Shown here: positions 15,832 to 22,496 of the stretch, piece after piece
How the letters are laid out: each line of letters begins with the position of its first letter
Position numbering within the stretch: the first letter of the stretch is position 1
Assembly: GCA_002690445.1 (NCBI GenBank)
Contig: NZER01000455.1
Coordinates: 1-30,037 of the forward strand
DNA length: 30,037 nt
DNA from: Candidatus Pacearchaeota archaeon
GTDB lineage: Archaea; Nanoarchaeota; Nanoarchaeia; Pacearchaeales; GW2011-AR1
Reading direction: 5' to 3'
Made by a program: the position numbers and the translations under genes
Notes under the pieces: model-generated
What the model was told of the DNA's origin: nothing
The model's input: only the letters and a program-made list of their open reading frames with translations
Databases searched by the model: none

Positions 15832-17040
15832 ATGAGAGCGTGGGGAGGAAGGAATGAGACTTTGGGCCTCGGAGACAGGTTAACAACAGCGGTTACTACA
15901 ACCGCTACCAACATCGACTTCAACGCCGACGGGCACTCCGTCATAGTTGACCTTAACATTGACTCCTCGTGGGACGGCACGGTAGACTTTCAGACTACGA
16001 TTGACGGGCCGAACTACTTCAACATACGCTACCTAACGTTAGGTACGCTCACTCCTGCTGAGTCAGTTTCTCAGCTAACCTCATTATCTACAGCTAGGTA
16101 TCTATTGCCTGGCCCACTCACCCAAGTACGAATCAACTGTGGTGCAGGTACAACTGGTACCCTGACCGCCGTTTATCGTGTTGTACCTAATGGTGGCGGT
16201 GAGTTGGAAGTGTTGGTAAAGGAGGCGATAGACTTAGGACTCGAAATACAAGGCCCTGTTGCTCACGATGCTGCCGATGCAGGTAATCCTGTTAAGATTG
16301 GCGGTAAGGCGGATTCCACTATCCCTGATGCTGCGGATGATGGAGATATTGTTGATGCCCGTTTCAGCACATATGGCGAACTAGCCACAGTGATACTAGA
16401 CAGGGGTGGCAGCAGCTTTAATAATTCTGCCCGTGTTCTAAGAGCCAACGCTGACTCTGCAACGACTGGCGACTACCGCCTGACCACCCATTCTTCACTC
16501 CTGGGCTTAGCCCCTGATGGGGGAATGGACAGGCTACGGACAACTCGTGATATCACTATGGGCCTGGGTGTATTGAAGGTCGCCGCCATTGGTGGAGATG
16601 AACCACTACGGTCTTCGGCTGCGGCAGGAGAGGCTAGTGGAACCTCAACGGCCCTAGACGATTTTGGTTGGGTAAAGTCCTTCTGGGCAAGGCTGGATGT
16701 AACGGCTGTGCCCTCTGGAGGTTCACCAACCTTAGATGTGTATATCCAAAGTCAGGCACCAAGTGGAGACTGGCAAGACATTGCCCACTTTACCCAGGTG
16801 ACAGGGTCTACCACAGCGGAGAATGTGGTGTGGACATCAGAGGGCGAGGTGTTGGGCACACAGTCAGAGTCAGCGGCGGTCACAGTAGACAATTACTTTG
16901 CTGACCAAGACGCAGCACTCACGGCTGCAACGGTACGACGACTCATTCTGGGTGACTCGATGAGGATAAAGTGGGTATTTGCTGCGGGTGGCAGCACGGG
17001 TGACTACACATTCGCAGTGGAGAACACCTTCCACGCATAA
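15832..17040 (+). CDS. Beta-sandwich fibre/decoration-like protein, up to 402 aa
   Basis: Two similar beta-sandwich modules are visible. Residues ~20-118 include SWDGTVDFQTTIDGPNYFNIRY and end in TLTAVYRVVP. Residues ~280-402 include PTLDVYIQSQAPSGDWQDIAHF and end in YTFAVENTFHA. The 'value, statistical-test-like W-D-I-A-F-T' pattern is common in phage virion proteins that display domains on heads or tails. The middle is Gly/Ala/Asp-rich and probably a linker. The start is uncertain: ATG 15832 has no ribosome site, while TTG 15862 lies 9 nt after the strong GGAGGAAGG (15844-15852) and would give 392 aa. The intervening ATG at 15854 is out of frame. Role inferred from fold style and operon. 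Confidence 0.65.
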   Translation: MRAWGGRNETLGLGDRLTTAVTTTATNIDFNADGHSVIVDLNIDSSWDGTVDFQTTIDGPNYFNIRYLTLGTLTPAESVSQLTSLSTARYLLPGPLTQVRINCGAGTTGTLTAVYRVVPNGGGELEVLVKEAIDLGLEIQGPVAHDAADAGNPVKIGGKADSTIPDAADDGDIVDARFSTYGELATVILDRGGSSFNNSARVLRANADSATTGDYRLTTHSSLLGLAPDGGMDRLRTTRDITMGLGVLKVAAIGGDEPLRSSAAAGEASGTSTALDDFGWVKSFWARLDVTAVPSGGSPTLDVYIQSQAPSGDWQDIAHFTQVTGSTTAENVVWTSEGEVLGTQSESAAVTVDNYFADQDAALTAATVRRLILGDSMRIKWVFAAGGSTGDYTFAVENTFHA

Positions 17041-17051
17041 GGAGAGAGAAT

Positions 17052-17321
17052 ATGACATGGTCAATAAAAGACGCAATAACTCAGGGCGATGAGGCTACTA
17101 TTACGCTTGTCCAAACTACTCAAGATGAAACTGGCGAGGATAAGGAGGAGACACGAGTGGTGCATCATTTCCGCTCGTCCTTTCCTGGTGGTAGGGGTGG
17201 TGAGGTGACTCAGACTCTAGTCCAATGGAGGGCTAATATTAAACGGGAGGTAGAGGCTCTCCTTACCCATATGAACGCTGATAAACCAACTACAGTTGAT
17301 ATTGTGTCACACCTACGGTAA
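17052..17321 (+). CDS. Hypothetical protein, 89 aa
   Basis: This small polar protein has a beta-rich first half (WSIKDAITQGDEATITLVQTTQD), an acidic turn (TGEDKEETRVV), a Gly/Arg-rich loop (SSFPGGRGGEV) and a C-terminal helix (TLVQWRANIKREVEALLTHMNA). It is not recognised. A clear ribosome site (AAGGAGAG) stands about 5 nt before the ATG. Its stop shares a base with the start of the next gene (TAATG). It is likely a small virion or assembly factor of the late operon. Confidence 0.65.
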   Translation: MTWSIKDAITQGDEATITLVQTTQDETGEDKEETRVVHHFRSSFPGGRGGEVTQTLVQWRANIKREVEALLTHMNADKPTTVDIVSHLR

Positions 17322-17548
17322 TGGCTAACGGTCAATTCAAAGCTGCAGTCCTAGAGGCCACCCGTACAATAGAACGGGAAGGGTGGGAGAACGCCGACAT
17401 AAAGGCGGTGCTGCTGTTTGGATTTGGTCACCTAGACAGCAAGATGGAATCACGAGTTGTGAGGTTGAATGGTAAGTTGGCAGCATCTGCACTGTTAGCA
17501 GTTGGAGGCTTAGTTGGAGGAATATTAAGGGGGGTATTAGGTGTCTAA
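17321..17548 (+). CDS. Small membrane protein, holin candidate, 75 aa
   Basis: The N-terminal 50 residues form charged helices (EATRTIEREGWENADIKAVLLF). The C-terminal 25 (LAASALLAVGGLVGGILRGVLGV) form one Gly-rich hydrophobic segment long enough to span a membrane. The ATG overlaps the upstream stop (TAATG). It is followed in overlap by another tiny membrane protein. A helical soluble domain plus one membrane segment is compatible with a holin or pinholin, or with a membrane anchor used in DNA ejection. No endolysin gene is adjacent in this window, so a lysis role is only a suggestion. Confidence 0.6.
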   Translation: MANGQFKAAVLEATRTIEREGWENADIKAVLLFGFGHLDSKMESRVVRLNGKLAASALLAVGGLVGGILRGVLGV

Positions 17549-17645
17549 GAAAAAGGTTGCAGGGTTGCTAGTGATGTTAAGTGTACTGGCAGGTGTATTT
17601 GGCTATCCAGAGATTTCTGGCCTCCTTAGGAGTTGTGGTGGCTAA
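17541..17645 (+). CDS. Tiny membrane protein, 34 aa
   Basis: A GTG at 17541 follows AAGGGGGG (17527-17534) by 6 nt and opens a frame of 34 codons. The product has a lysine-rich start (residues 2-5 SKKK), one hydrophobic segment (VAGLLVMLSVLAGVFGY) and a short tail with one Cys, giving an N-in/C-out single-pass profile. It overlaps the previous gene by 8 nt (GTGTCTAA) and the next by 8 nt (GTGGCTAA). Such neat nesting on both sides argues that it is real even though it is too short for ordinary gene callers. A lysis accessory or spanin-like role is conceivable, but nothing specific is visible. Confidence 0.55.
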   Translation: MSKKKVAGLLVMLSVLAGVFGYPEISGLLRSCGG

Positions 17646-17868
17646 AGACCCACGGAAGGAGTTGGTAGAACGCTACTCCACGGCCATGAAAAAGCGAGCG
17701 GAGGTACAGGAGTCCATCGTGGATGTGGACAGGGATATCCAAGAATCCCTACGCATGATGGAGCGTGCAATAGACGAAACGGAGTGTTGGGTGTTGGGTG
17801 ATTGGGCGTATATGAAGGATATTGTGTCTAAGAGAGTAACACGGAAACGTGTTGTAGTACTGGACTAA
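17638..17868 (+). CDS. Hypothetical coiled-coil protein, 76 aa
   Basis: I chose GTG 17638 (protein start AKDPRKELVERYS after Met) because TTAGGAG (17626-17632) lies 5 nt upstream and the overlap with the preceding tiny gene repeats the local 8-nt pattern. A longer frame from 17581 would run across that gene. The protein is a charged helix with heptad-like spacing (LVERYSTAMKKRAEVQESIVDVDRDIQESLRMMERAIDE), one Cys and a basic C-terminus (KRVTRKRVVVLD). It may partner the membrane proteins next to it. Function unknown. Confidence 0.6.
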   Translation: MAKDPRKELVERYSTAMKKRAEVQESIVDVDRDIQESLRMMERAIDETECWVLGDWAYMKDIVSKRVTRKRVVVLD

Positions 17869-17871
17869 CGT

Positions 17872-19125
17872 ATGGCAATCTACACACTCACCATGAGGGA
17901 GGTAAAGAGGGACATAGCCCGTACACTAGGTGCCCTTATTCATGCAGGTACTGCCGATTCAGGTGGCTCTGGGACATTCACCCACAACGAGTTGAAGCGG
18001 TTTACCAAAGATGATGCACTGAATGGGATGCAGGCTGACCTAGTAGGGGGCACAGGGGCAGGGGAAGCACAGTATGTGAGCGACTTTACAGCCTCATCGG
18101 GTAAGACAGATGTACATGTGGCCTTTGCGTCTAACCCCGACTCTACTACTCAATACCACATATACAACGCAGCTATTGTAACCAAGGAACTCCTGGAGGA
18201 GTTGATAAAGGAAGCCGTTGCCTCTATTAGTAGGTGGCGGCTTGTCTCCACTGTCAACCGCAGGTTGATACTGAATGACTTGTTGAATGGTGAGGGGGAT
18301 ATGGAGACGTACACTACTGCTAATGTGCCTGACAATTGGACACTGGATGGCAACTCCACTTGGACAGAGGAGACTACTGCGGCTAAGGTAAGGGAGGGTT
18401 CCTCGTCGCTGAAAGTTGTCACCGATGGAACTAACTTGGGTACGGCTACGTACAGCATTGAACCTCATTACCGCTTCGACACTCAGTCCCTCATAGCTAA
18501 GGCGTGGGTGTGGACGGCTACGGCATCGCGGGTTGAGGTGCTGTACGACGAGGGCACGGAAGCTAAGAGCAGTCAACATGGCGGCGACTCGAAGTGGGAA
18601 CTATTGGAGTCCTCAGCTACTCAAGTAGACGACCCATCCAAGCTAGACCTGATATGTCGGGTAACGGCGGGAAGTGCGGTAACAGCATACTTCGACCATG
18701 CCCGACTTATCACTGCCACCGATATGTGGGAATACAAACTACCATCAACTACACTGGAAGCTATCTCCCGCATCTTCGTTGAGAGTGGTACGGAGGGGCG
18801 CTACAGGTACATTGAAATTCCCCCCCACCTCTACAGCATAGACCGCACAAACGCCCGCTTGATTATTGACAGGAGGAAGTTCCCAGGGTACTCCGATAGG
18901 CATCTACACATAGAGGGGCTGAGTTCTCTAACCGTACCTACCGCCGATACCAGCACTATTGAAGTACCTGAGTATGTGAAGGCGTATGTGCAGTATGAGT
19001 TACTGGCAGGGCGGAAGGGTACAACCGAGCAGCAGTTGGGCTTTGCCAAGCGGCGGCGAGATGAGGAGTATGCAAGGGCACGGAGGTTGCCGCTGAGTAA
19101 GAATCTAAAGTGGGTCGAGCGATAG
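17872..19125 (+). CDS. Head-tail connector-like protein with CBM-like insertion, 417 aa
   Basis: The ends look like one unit. The N-terminal ~100 residues start with MREVKRDIARTLGALI. The last ~40 residues are helical (VPEYVKAYVQYELLAGRKG...RRRDEEYARARRLP), a style seen in phage head-tail adaptor/connector proteins. Between them, about residues 143-285, lies a jelly-roll-like segment with METYTTANVPDNWTLDG...EGSSSLKVVTDG...FDTQSLIAKAWVWTATAS...FDHARLI. This is the pattern of carbohydrate-binding modules of the galactose-binding type. Position before the tail protein supports a connector role, and the insertion may bind sugars or stabilise the neck. The start ATG has only a weak ribosome site. 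Confidence 0.6.
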   Translation: MAIYTLTMREVKRDIARTLGALIHAGTADSGGSGTFTHNELKRFTKDDALNGMQADLVGGTGAGEAQYVSDFTASSGKTDVHVAFASNPDSTTQYHIYNAAIVTKELLEELIKEAVASISRWRLVSTVNRRLILNDLLNGEGDMETYTTANVPDNWTLDGNSTWTEETTAAKVREGSSSLKVVTDGTNLGTATYSIEPHYRFDTQSLIAKAWVWTATASRVEVLYDEGTEAKSSQHGGDSKWELLESSATQVDDPSKLDLICRVTAGSAVTAYFDHARLITATDMWEYKLPSTTLEAISRIFVESGTEGRYRYIEIPPHLYSIDRTNARLIIDRRKFPGYSDRHLHIEGLSSLTVPTADTSTIEVPEYVKAYVQYELLAGRKGTTEQQLGFAKRRRDEEYARARRLPLSKNLKWVER

Positions 19126-19205
19126 TGGATGTGGTGCTGGGGGCGGCTGCATTTGGTGGGTTGTTCCTAGCTTGGGTGGTGTTGCCAAGTAGGTTGAGGA
19201 GGTAG
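19125..19205 (+). CDS. Tiny membrane protein, 26 aa
   Basis: GTG 19125 shares its first base with the preceding stop (TAGTG) and opens a 26-codon frame. The hydrophobic segment DVVLGAAAFGGLFLAWVVLP is followed by a strongly basic end (SRLRR). One membrane pass with a positive C-terminus is the expected topology. There is no clear ribosome site, so it relies on re-initiation after the connector gene. The frame also contains GAGGAGG near its end, which is the ribosome site of the next small gene. A chance frame remains possible. Confidence 0.45.
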   Translation: MDVVLGAAAFGGLFLAWVVLPSRLRR

Positions 19206-19206
19206 T

Positions 19207-19260
19207 ATGCCTAAAGGTGTAGGCTACCCCAAGGGTAAGAAACGGAAACCACGTAAGTGA
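19207..19260 (+). CDS. Basic micropeptide, 17 aa
   Basis: ATG 19207 is preceded by the strong ribosome site GAGGAGG with a 4-5 nt spacer, and the frame encodes MPKGVGYPKGKKRKPRK. The product is extremely basic and Gly/Pro-rich, so it would be unstructured and could bind nucleic acid or acidic virion surfaces. The strong ribosome site is the main evidence that it is translated. The next gene starts 10 nt after its stop. Confidence 0.45.
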   Translation: MPKGVGYPKGKKRKPRK

Positions 19261-19270
19261 GGTATTCCAG

Positions 19271-19429
19271 ATGCGCCGCCCCTTGCTGTTTGGCGGCTTG
19301 TTTATGCTGGAAGACGCCATTAACTTCCTCGTGGGTAGGTTTACTCCTCTCTCACTATGGGGGTATGCGGCGGTGTTGCTAGTCTTTGTTGTTATGGTGA
19401 TGGTTGTTTCTAAGAGAGCGCAATGGTAG
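19271..19429 (+). CDS. Small membrane protein, 52 aa
   Basis: ATG 19271 has GAGG about 7 nt upstream. The product has a hydrophobic N-terminal stretch (PLLFGGLFMLEDAINFLVG) and a second, stronger one (LWGYAAVLLVFVVMVMVVS, residues 30-48). It ends in KRAQW. It probably spans the membrane once or twice. Its stop lies inside the start of the tail gene (ATGGTAG, 7-nt overlap), the same junction type as terL/portal. A class II-like holin is possible, but no lysis enzyme is seen nearby. Confidence 0.55.
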   Translation: MRRPLLFGGLFMLEDAINFLVGRFTPLSLWGYAAVLLVFVVMVMVVSKRAQW

Positions 19430-21330
19430 TCGGAATTGAAAGCGTCGAAATCAACGGGAAGACATATGTTCTAAAAGGCCCCCTAATGGAGAGCCTGGTG
19501 GAGGAGTTTCCCGACAACGAACGCCAGACTGCACTCCAACAGCTAAGTGACAGGCGTGGGAAGTCCAGTTGGCTGGTAGACACCATCAAGGGGATAGGTA
19601 GTTTTTACACTACGGAAGTGTTAAAGGCTATCAATGTCCAAAATTCCCTTGCTGAGACTCGGTTCGGTGAGATAACCAACCTACCTCTAGTACAAGACTC
19701 AACAGGCAATACATCTCTTCAACCTCTCACCCCCATTCAAACCTTCGCTGGAGATATAGGATTCTTTTCACTTGATGGTGCTAATGACCTTAAAGTAAAC
19801 ATCTGGAACGGGGCCACAGATACATGGGACTTGACTGAAGTAACCACGACCAATAACAGTATAGTATGGGGGTCAAACGTACTTGGAGATACCATATACG
19901 CTTATGTGATTGGTGGTACAGGAAGTGGGGCAATGGATGTATGGTCGTCTACGGCCTGGACATCAGGATGGGCACTCCTCGCTAGTAACGTAATAGCCAG
20001 CCTTACCACCAGTGACGTAGTTCGTATACTCACATGGGACGCAACCACATCCATAGTTGGTGTTTTTGATGACTCTGCAAAGGTGCTAAAGGTTTATAAA
20101 AATACTGACTCATGGGCTACCGTAACAGTTACAGCATTAGCGACTATCTCATGTGCCGCCTTCAACTCAATGTCTATTTATTACGACTTATCGGGTGTCC
20201 TGCGTGTATTAGTCGGTACTGATATAGGTGTATTTGCAATAAATATAGGCACTGCTGACAGTGAAACCTTGGTAGTTGACCTAACCGCCCAAGCTGAGAT
20301 AAATAATGGTCTTGGTATGACAGTTTGGAACGGCCAACTCATTATCCCTCTCGGCAATGGCGGCATTGAAGGTAGGGTGTGGACAGGAGGGTCGATGACT
20401 GCGTTCTCGCTATCCCCTGACCGCCTGCCGTCTGGGTGGGAGGGGTATGTAACCGCCTCCCTGCCTACAGAGGAGTGGCTACTTGTTGCATATGGAGGTA
20501 ACGAAAGCGGCAATACAGCACATATATTCGCAATAGACCTAGACCACGAATGGCATATGATGGTTGAGCATGACACCACTAATGAAGAAATAGACTACCT
20601 TATTATCAGTGCAGAAAGTGACAGTCAACCTCGCCTACACTTCATTATCGACCAAACCACTCCAGACTTCTTCCATGTAGATGACCCGCTCACCAATCCC
20701 CGTCACAAGGCTATACCGTGTGAAGCGTCTTCAGTCATCATCTACCCCGAATTCACAGGAGGCTTCCCAAACACCGACAAACTGTTCCTCCAGCTACTTG
20801 TGGATGCCGAAGACCTCTCTGCAACCAACTCTGACCAGTATATTAACGTAGACTACGGCCTAGACGACAACACAGTAGACACCGACCTGGGTGACTTTCT
20901 CTCAGGTGATAAGGATTTGACATTTGTAGATGGTTCCTCCAATCCCACAGGTGTATCGGGTAAGTCAGTAACCCTCCAACTTGACCTGAAGCGGGATGCT
21001 TCAGTTAATACCGACCGCTCATATGTTCGCTCGCTGGAGTTGGAGTACCTTGTAATCCCTGACCGTAGGGAGACATACGAATTCGTCATCGACATGGAAG
21101 AAACCGCCCTCCGCCGAGGGGGTGGTGAGCAGCCTAAAGACATCAACGACGAGTTGAATACGATACAGGGCAGCAAGACTATGGTTACACTGTCATTTGA
21201 TGGGCGCTCCCAGGTCTATGTCATAGCTGAACCCAAAACCGTCGCCGAACATGACCTAGAGACTCGGTTTGAGATACAGGGGTTCAGCCATAGAGTTGAT
21301 AGGTATATGAAACTGGTGGAGTTACTCTAG
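19423..21330 (+). CDS. Putative tail protein with beta-propeller-like body, 635 aa
   Basis: After an N-terminal ~80 residues of mixed fold (VEINGKTYVLKGPLMESLVEEFPDNERQ), the body (about 100-430) shows repeated short strands with Trp/Asp-Gly turns. Examples are DLKVNIWNGATDTWDL, MDVWSSTAWTSGWALL, KVYKNTDSWATVTV, LRVLVGTDIGVFAI and GMTVWNGQLIIPLGNG, suggesting a beta-propeller. The C-terminal 200 residues are beta-rich with LFLQLLVDAEDL and RSYVRSLELEYLVIPDRRE, and end in a domain that may contact the neck. It is the last gene of the + strand arm. Tail hub, nozzle or receptor-binding protein are the likely roles. The base composition is C-rich, opposite to the G-rich head genes. Confidence 0.65.
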   Translation: MVVGIESVEINGKTYVLKGPLMESLVEEFPDNERQTALQQLSDRRGKSSWLVDTIKGIGSFYTTEVLKAINVQNSLAETRFGEITNLPLVQDSTGNTSLQPLTPIQTFAGDIGFFSLDGANDLKVNIWNGATDTWDLTEVTTTNNSIVWGSNVLGDTIYAYVIGGTGSGAMDVWSSTAWTSGWALLASNVIASLTTSDVVRILTWDATTSIVGVFDDSAKVLKVYKNTDSWATVTVTALATISCAAFNSMSIYYDLSGVLRVLVGTDIGVFAINIGTADSETLVVDLTAQAEINNGLGMTVWNGQLIIPLGNGGIEGRVWTGGSMTAFSLSPDRLPSGWEGYVTASLPTEEWLLVAYGGNESGNTAHIFAIDLDHEWHMMVEHDTTNEEIDYLIISAESDSQPRLHFIIDQTTPDFFHVDDPLTNPRHKAIPCEASSVIIYPEFTGGFPNTDKLFLQLLVDAEDLSATNSDQYINVDYGLDDNTVDTDLGDFLSGDKDLTFVDGSSNPTGVSGKSVTLQLDLKRDASVNTDRSYVRSLELEYLVIPDRRETYEFVIDMEETALRRGGGEQPKDINDELNTIQGSKTMVTLSFDGRSQVYVIAEPKTVAEHDLETRFEIQGFSHRVDRYMKLVELL

Positions 21331-21335
21331 ATAGA

Positions 21336-21656
21336 TTAACTACTAGTGTTGTTGTCAACATCTTCCTTCGTTGATACGGCAATCAGGCTCGCTAGTATAG
21401 CTATATCCCGCAGAGAATCCTTCACACTCTCGTCCGCTACCTCCAGTGCCCCTCCACGTAGGGCCAATCCTACCCTCACCACCTTCTCCTGCAACCTACC
21501 CAACATCCCCAACGGTGTTGAAACTCCCATTAGGGCGGCTGAGATATGATAGTTGTACAGGGGGTCGTTATCGCCCGTGTAGTCGTGACGCTTGCGCTCC
21601 TGTAGGCCCTTACACACCTCGAAAAACTCAGCTAAATCCTTTTGAAACTTATCCAC
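21336..21656 (-). CDS. MazG/DUF1599-like helical protein, 106 aa
   Basis: The all-helical sequence has the pattern ERKRHDYTGDNDPLYNYH... then GMLGRLQEKVVRVGLALRG, and ends with ADESVKDSLRDIAILASLIAV. This 'DY...N...RL-eK-R...ES-kDsL-DiA' arrangement is typical of small phage proteins related to MazG-type nucleotide hydrolases and to DUF1599, also called nucleotide modification associated domain 1. A role in nucleotide pool control or DNA base modification would suit its place after the ribonucleotide reductase. Start is GTG 21656 with GGAGG about 6 nt upstream. It is the last gene of the - strand arm, ending 5 nt from the tail gene. Confidence 0.6.
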   Translation of the reverse strand: MDKFQKDLAEFFEVCKGLQERKRHDYTGDNDPLYNYHISAALMGVSTPLGMLGRLQEKVVRVGLALRGGALEVADESVKDSLRDIAILASLIAVSTKEDVDNNTSS

Positions 21657-21672
21657 ATAAACCTCCGACAGT

Positions 21673-21951
21673 CTAAGGTGCGGCTGACGAAGTGGCTATA
21701 ACGATATAGAACCCTAGCGTTCCTGGTGGGCAGGGTTCTATGCGGAACGGTGGTGGCGACACTTCGTAAAATCGAGGGGTTTCTGCTTGATGCTTACATA
21801 CAACACACTCACGCATTACTGGACTCCCTTCTCGATAGTTAGCACCTCGCTCCAGCGACTCAAAATAACTACCAGGTAGTTTAGCATTACATCGTGGGCA
21901 CTGTCGCCAAAGTCTCGGCATCCGTTTGAACCATAATTTTCTGTCTAGCAC
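21673..21951 (-). CDS. Zinc-ribbon protein, 92 aa
   Basis: Two CxxC pairs, Cys18/Cys21 (QCPRCNAK) and Cys49/Cys52 (ECVVCKHQ), about 27 residues apart, define a zinc ribbon. The N-terminus is basic and aromatic (MLDRKLWFKRMPRLWRQ), as in nucleic-acid-binding proteins. The C-terminus is Pro-rich. The GTG start at 21951 overlaps the stop of the upstream reductase fragment by 7 nt (GTGCTAG). An internal ATG (Met11) is an alternative start. Function unknown. Confidence 0.6.
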   Translation of the reverse strand: MLDRKLWFKRMPRLWRQCPRCNAKLPGSYFESLERGANYREGSPVMRECVVCKHQAETPRFYEVSPPPFRIEPCPPGTLGFYIVIATSSAAP

Positions 21952-22496
21952 TGACTATACCCACAATTAAAACAGTAGTCACACCCTCCACTAGGGATAA
22001 ACGCCATCTGCCCACAGTCAGGGCATAGGTTTCCGTCACCCCCTTCGGCATCAATCGGGTCTTCATCTACAACAGGCTCTCGAATAATGCGAGCGGCTGC
22101 CGTCTTCGTCACGTTTTCCCTTAACACAAACTCTTCCTCTTCTAGAGGCTCCTCCACATCCCGCGCAGAGTGCATCCTTTCCACATCCTCCCCTAGCGCA
22201 AGAGCTATGGCATCCGCCAAACTCCCCACCTTACGGGTGTCGTATGCAGGGTGACACACAATCCCCGTCAACTGCTCCACTATAGCCTCTGGAGGTGCGT
22301 CGTTTTGCAGTGCCAGTGATACTAGGCGGGTTATGGCGTCTATGTGAGCGGCGTCACAAGTACCTCCCTTCCCCCTAGTAGCAAACACCTCACGAGGTGC
22401 TCCCTCCGTGTCATGGGTGATGTTGATATACACATTACCCTCGCCTGTATGAACCTTACGGGTGTACCCCTTCATTAGCCTTGGCCTATCGAACAT
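21945..22496 (-). CDS. nrdJ: Ribonucleotide reductase class II, C-terminal part (TSCPD domain and zinc ribbon), 183 aa
   Basis: RPRLMKGYTRKVHTGEGNVY at the start matches the C-terminal TSCPD-type domain of class II reductases. The C-terminal CPDCGQ...GGCDYC..CGYSQC is the cysteine-rich tail that re-reduces or stabilises NrdJ. The middle is acidic and low in order. It lies in the +1 frame relative to the catalytic gene and overlaps it by 11 nt (ATGTTCGATAG). I favour ATG 22496 (AGGTG 7-8 nt upstream) over ATG 22526, whose extra ten residues look like out-of-frame reading of the upstream gene. A +1 shift at CGA-T-AGG would join both parts into one normal protein. It may be a true split gene, a programmed shift, or a one-base error. 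Confidence 0.75.
   Translation of the reverse strand: MFDRPRLMKGYTRKVHTGEGNVYINITHDTEGAPREVFATRGKGGTCDAAHIDAITRLVSLALQNDAPPEAIVEQLTGIVCHPAYDTRKVGSLADAIALALGEDVERMHSARDVEEPLEEEEFVLRENVTKTAAARIIREPVVDEDPIDAEGGDGNLCPDCGQMAFIPSGGCDYCFNCGYSQC

Noticed and set aside
15854..15883. ATG with the best ribosome site near the 402-aa gene
   Set aside because: Its frame stops after 9 codons; the site more likely serves the in-frame TTG at 15862.
21336..21380. TTGACA on the - strand near 21353 as a promoter reading into the tail gene
   Set aside because: The matching -10 position (TCTATC) is poor and it would only give antisense RNA.
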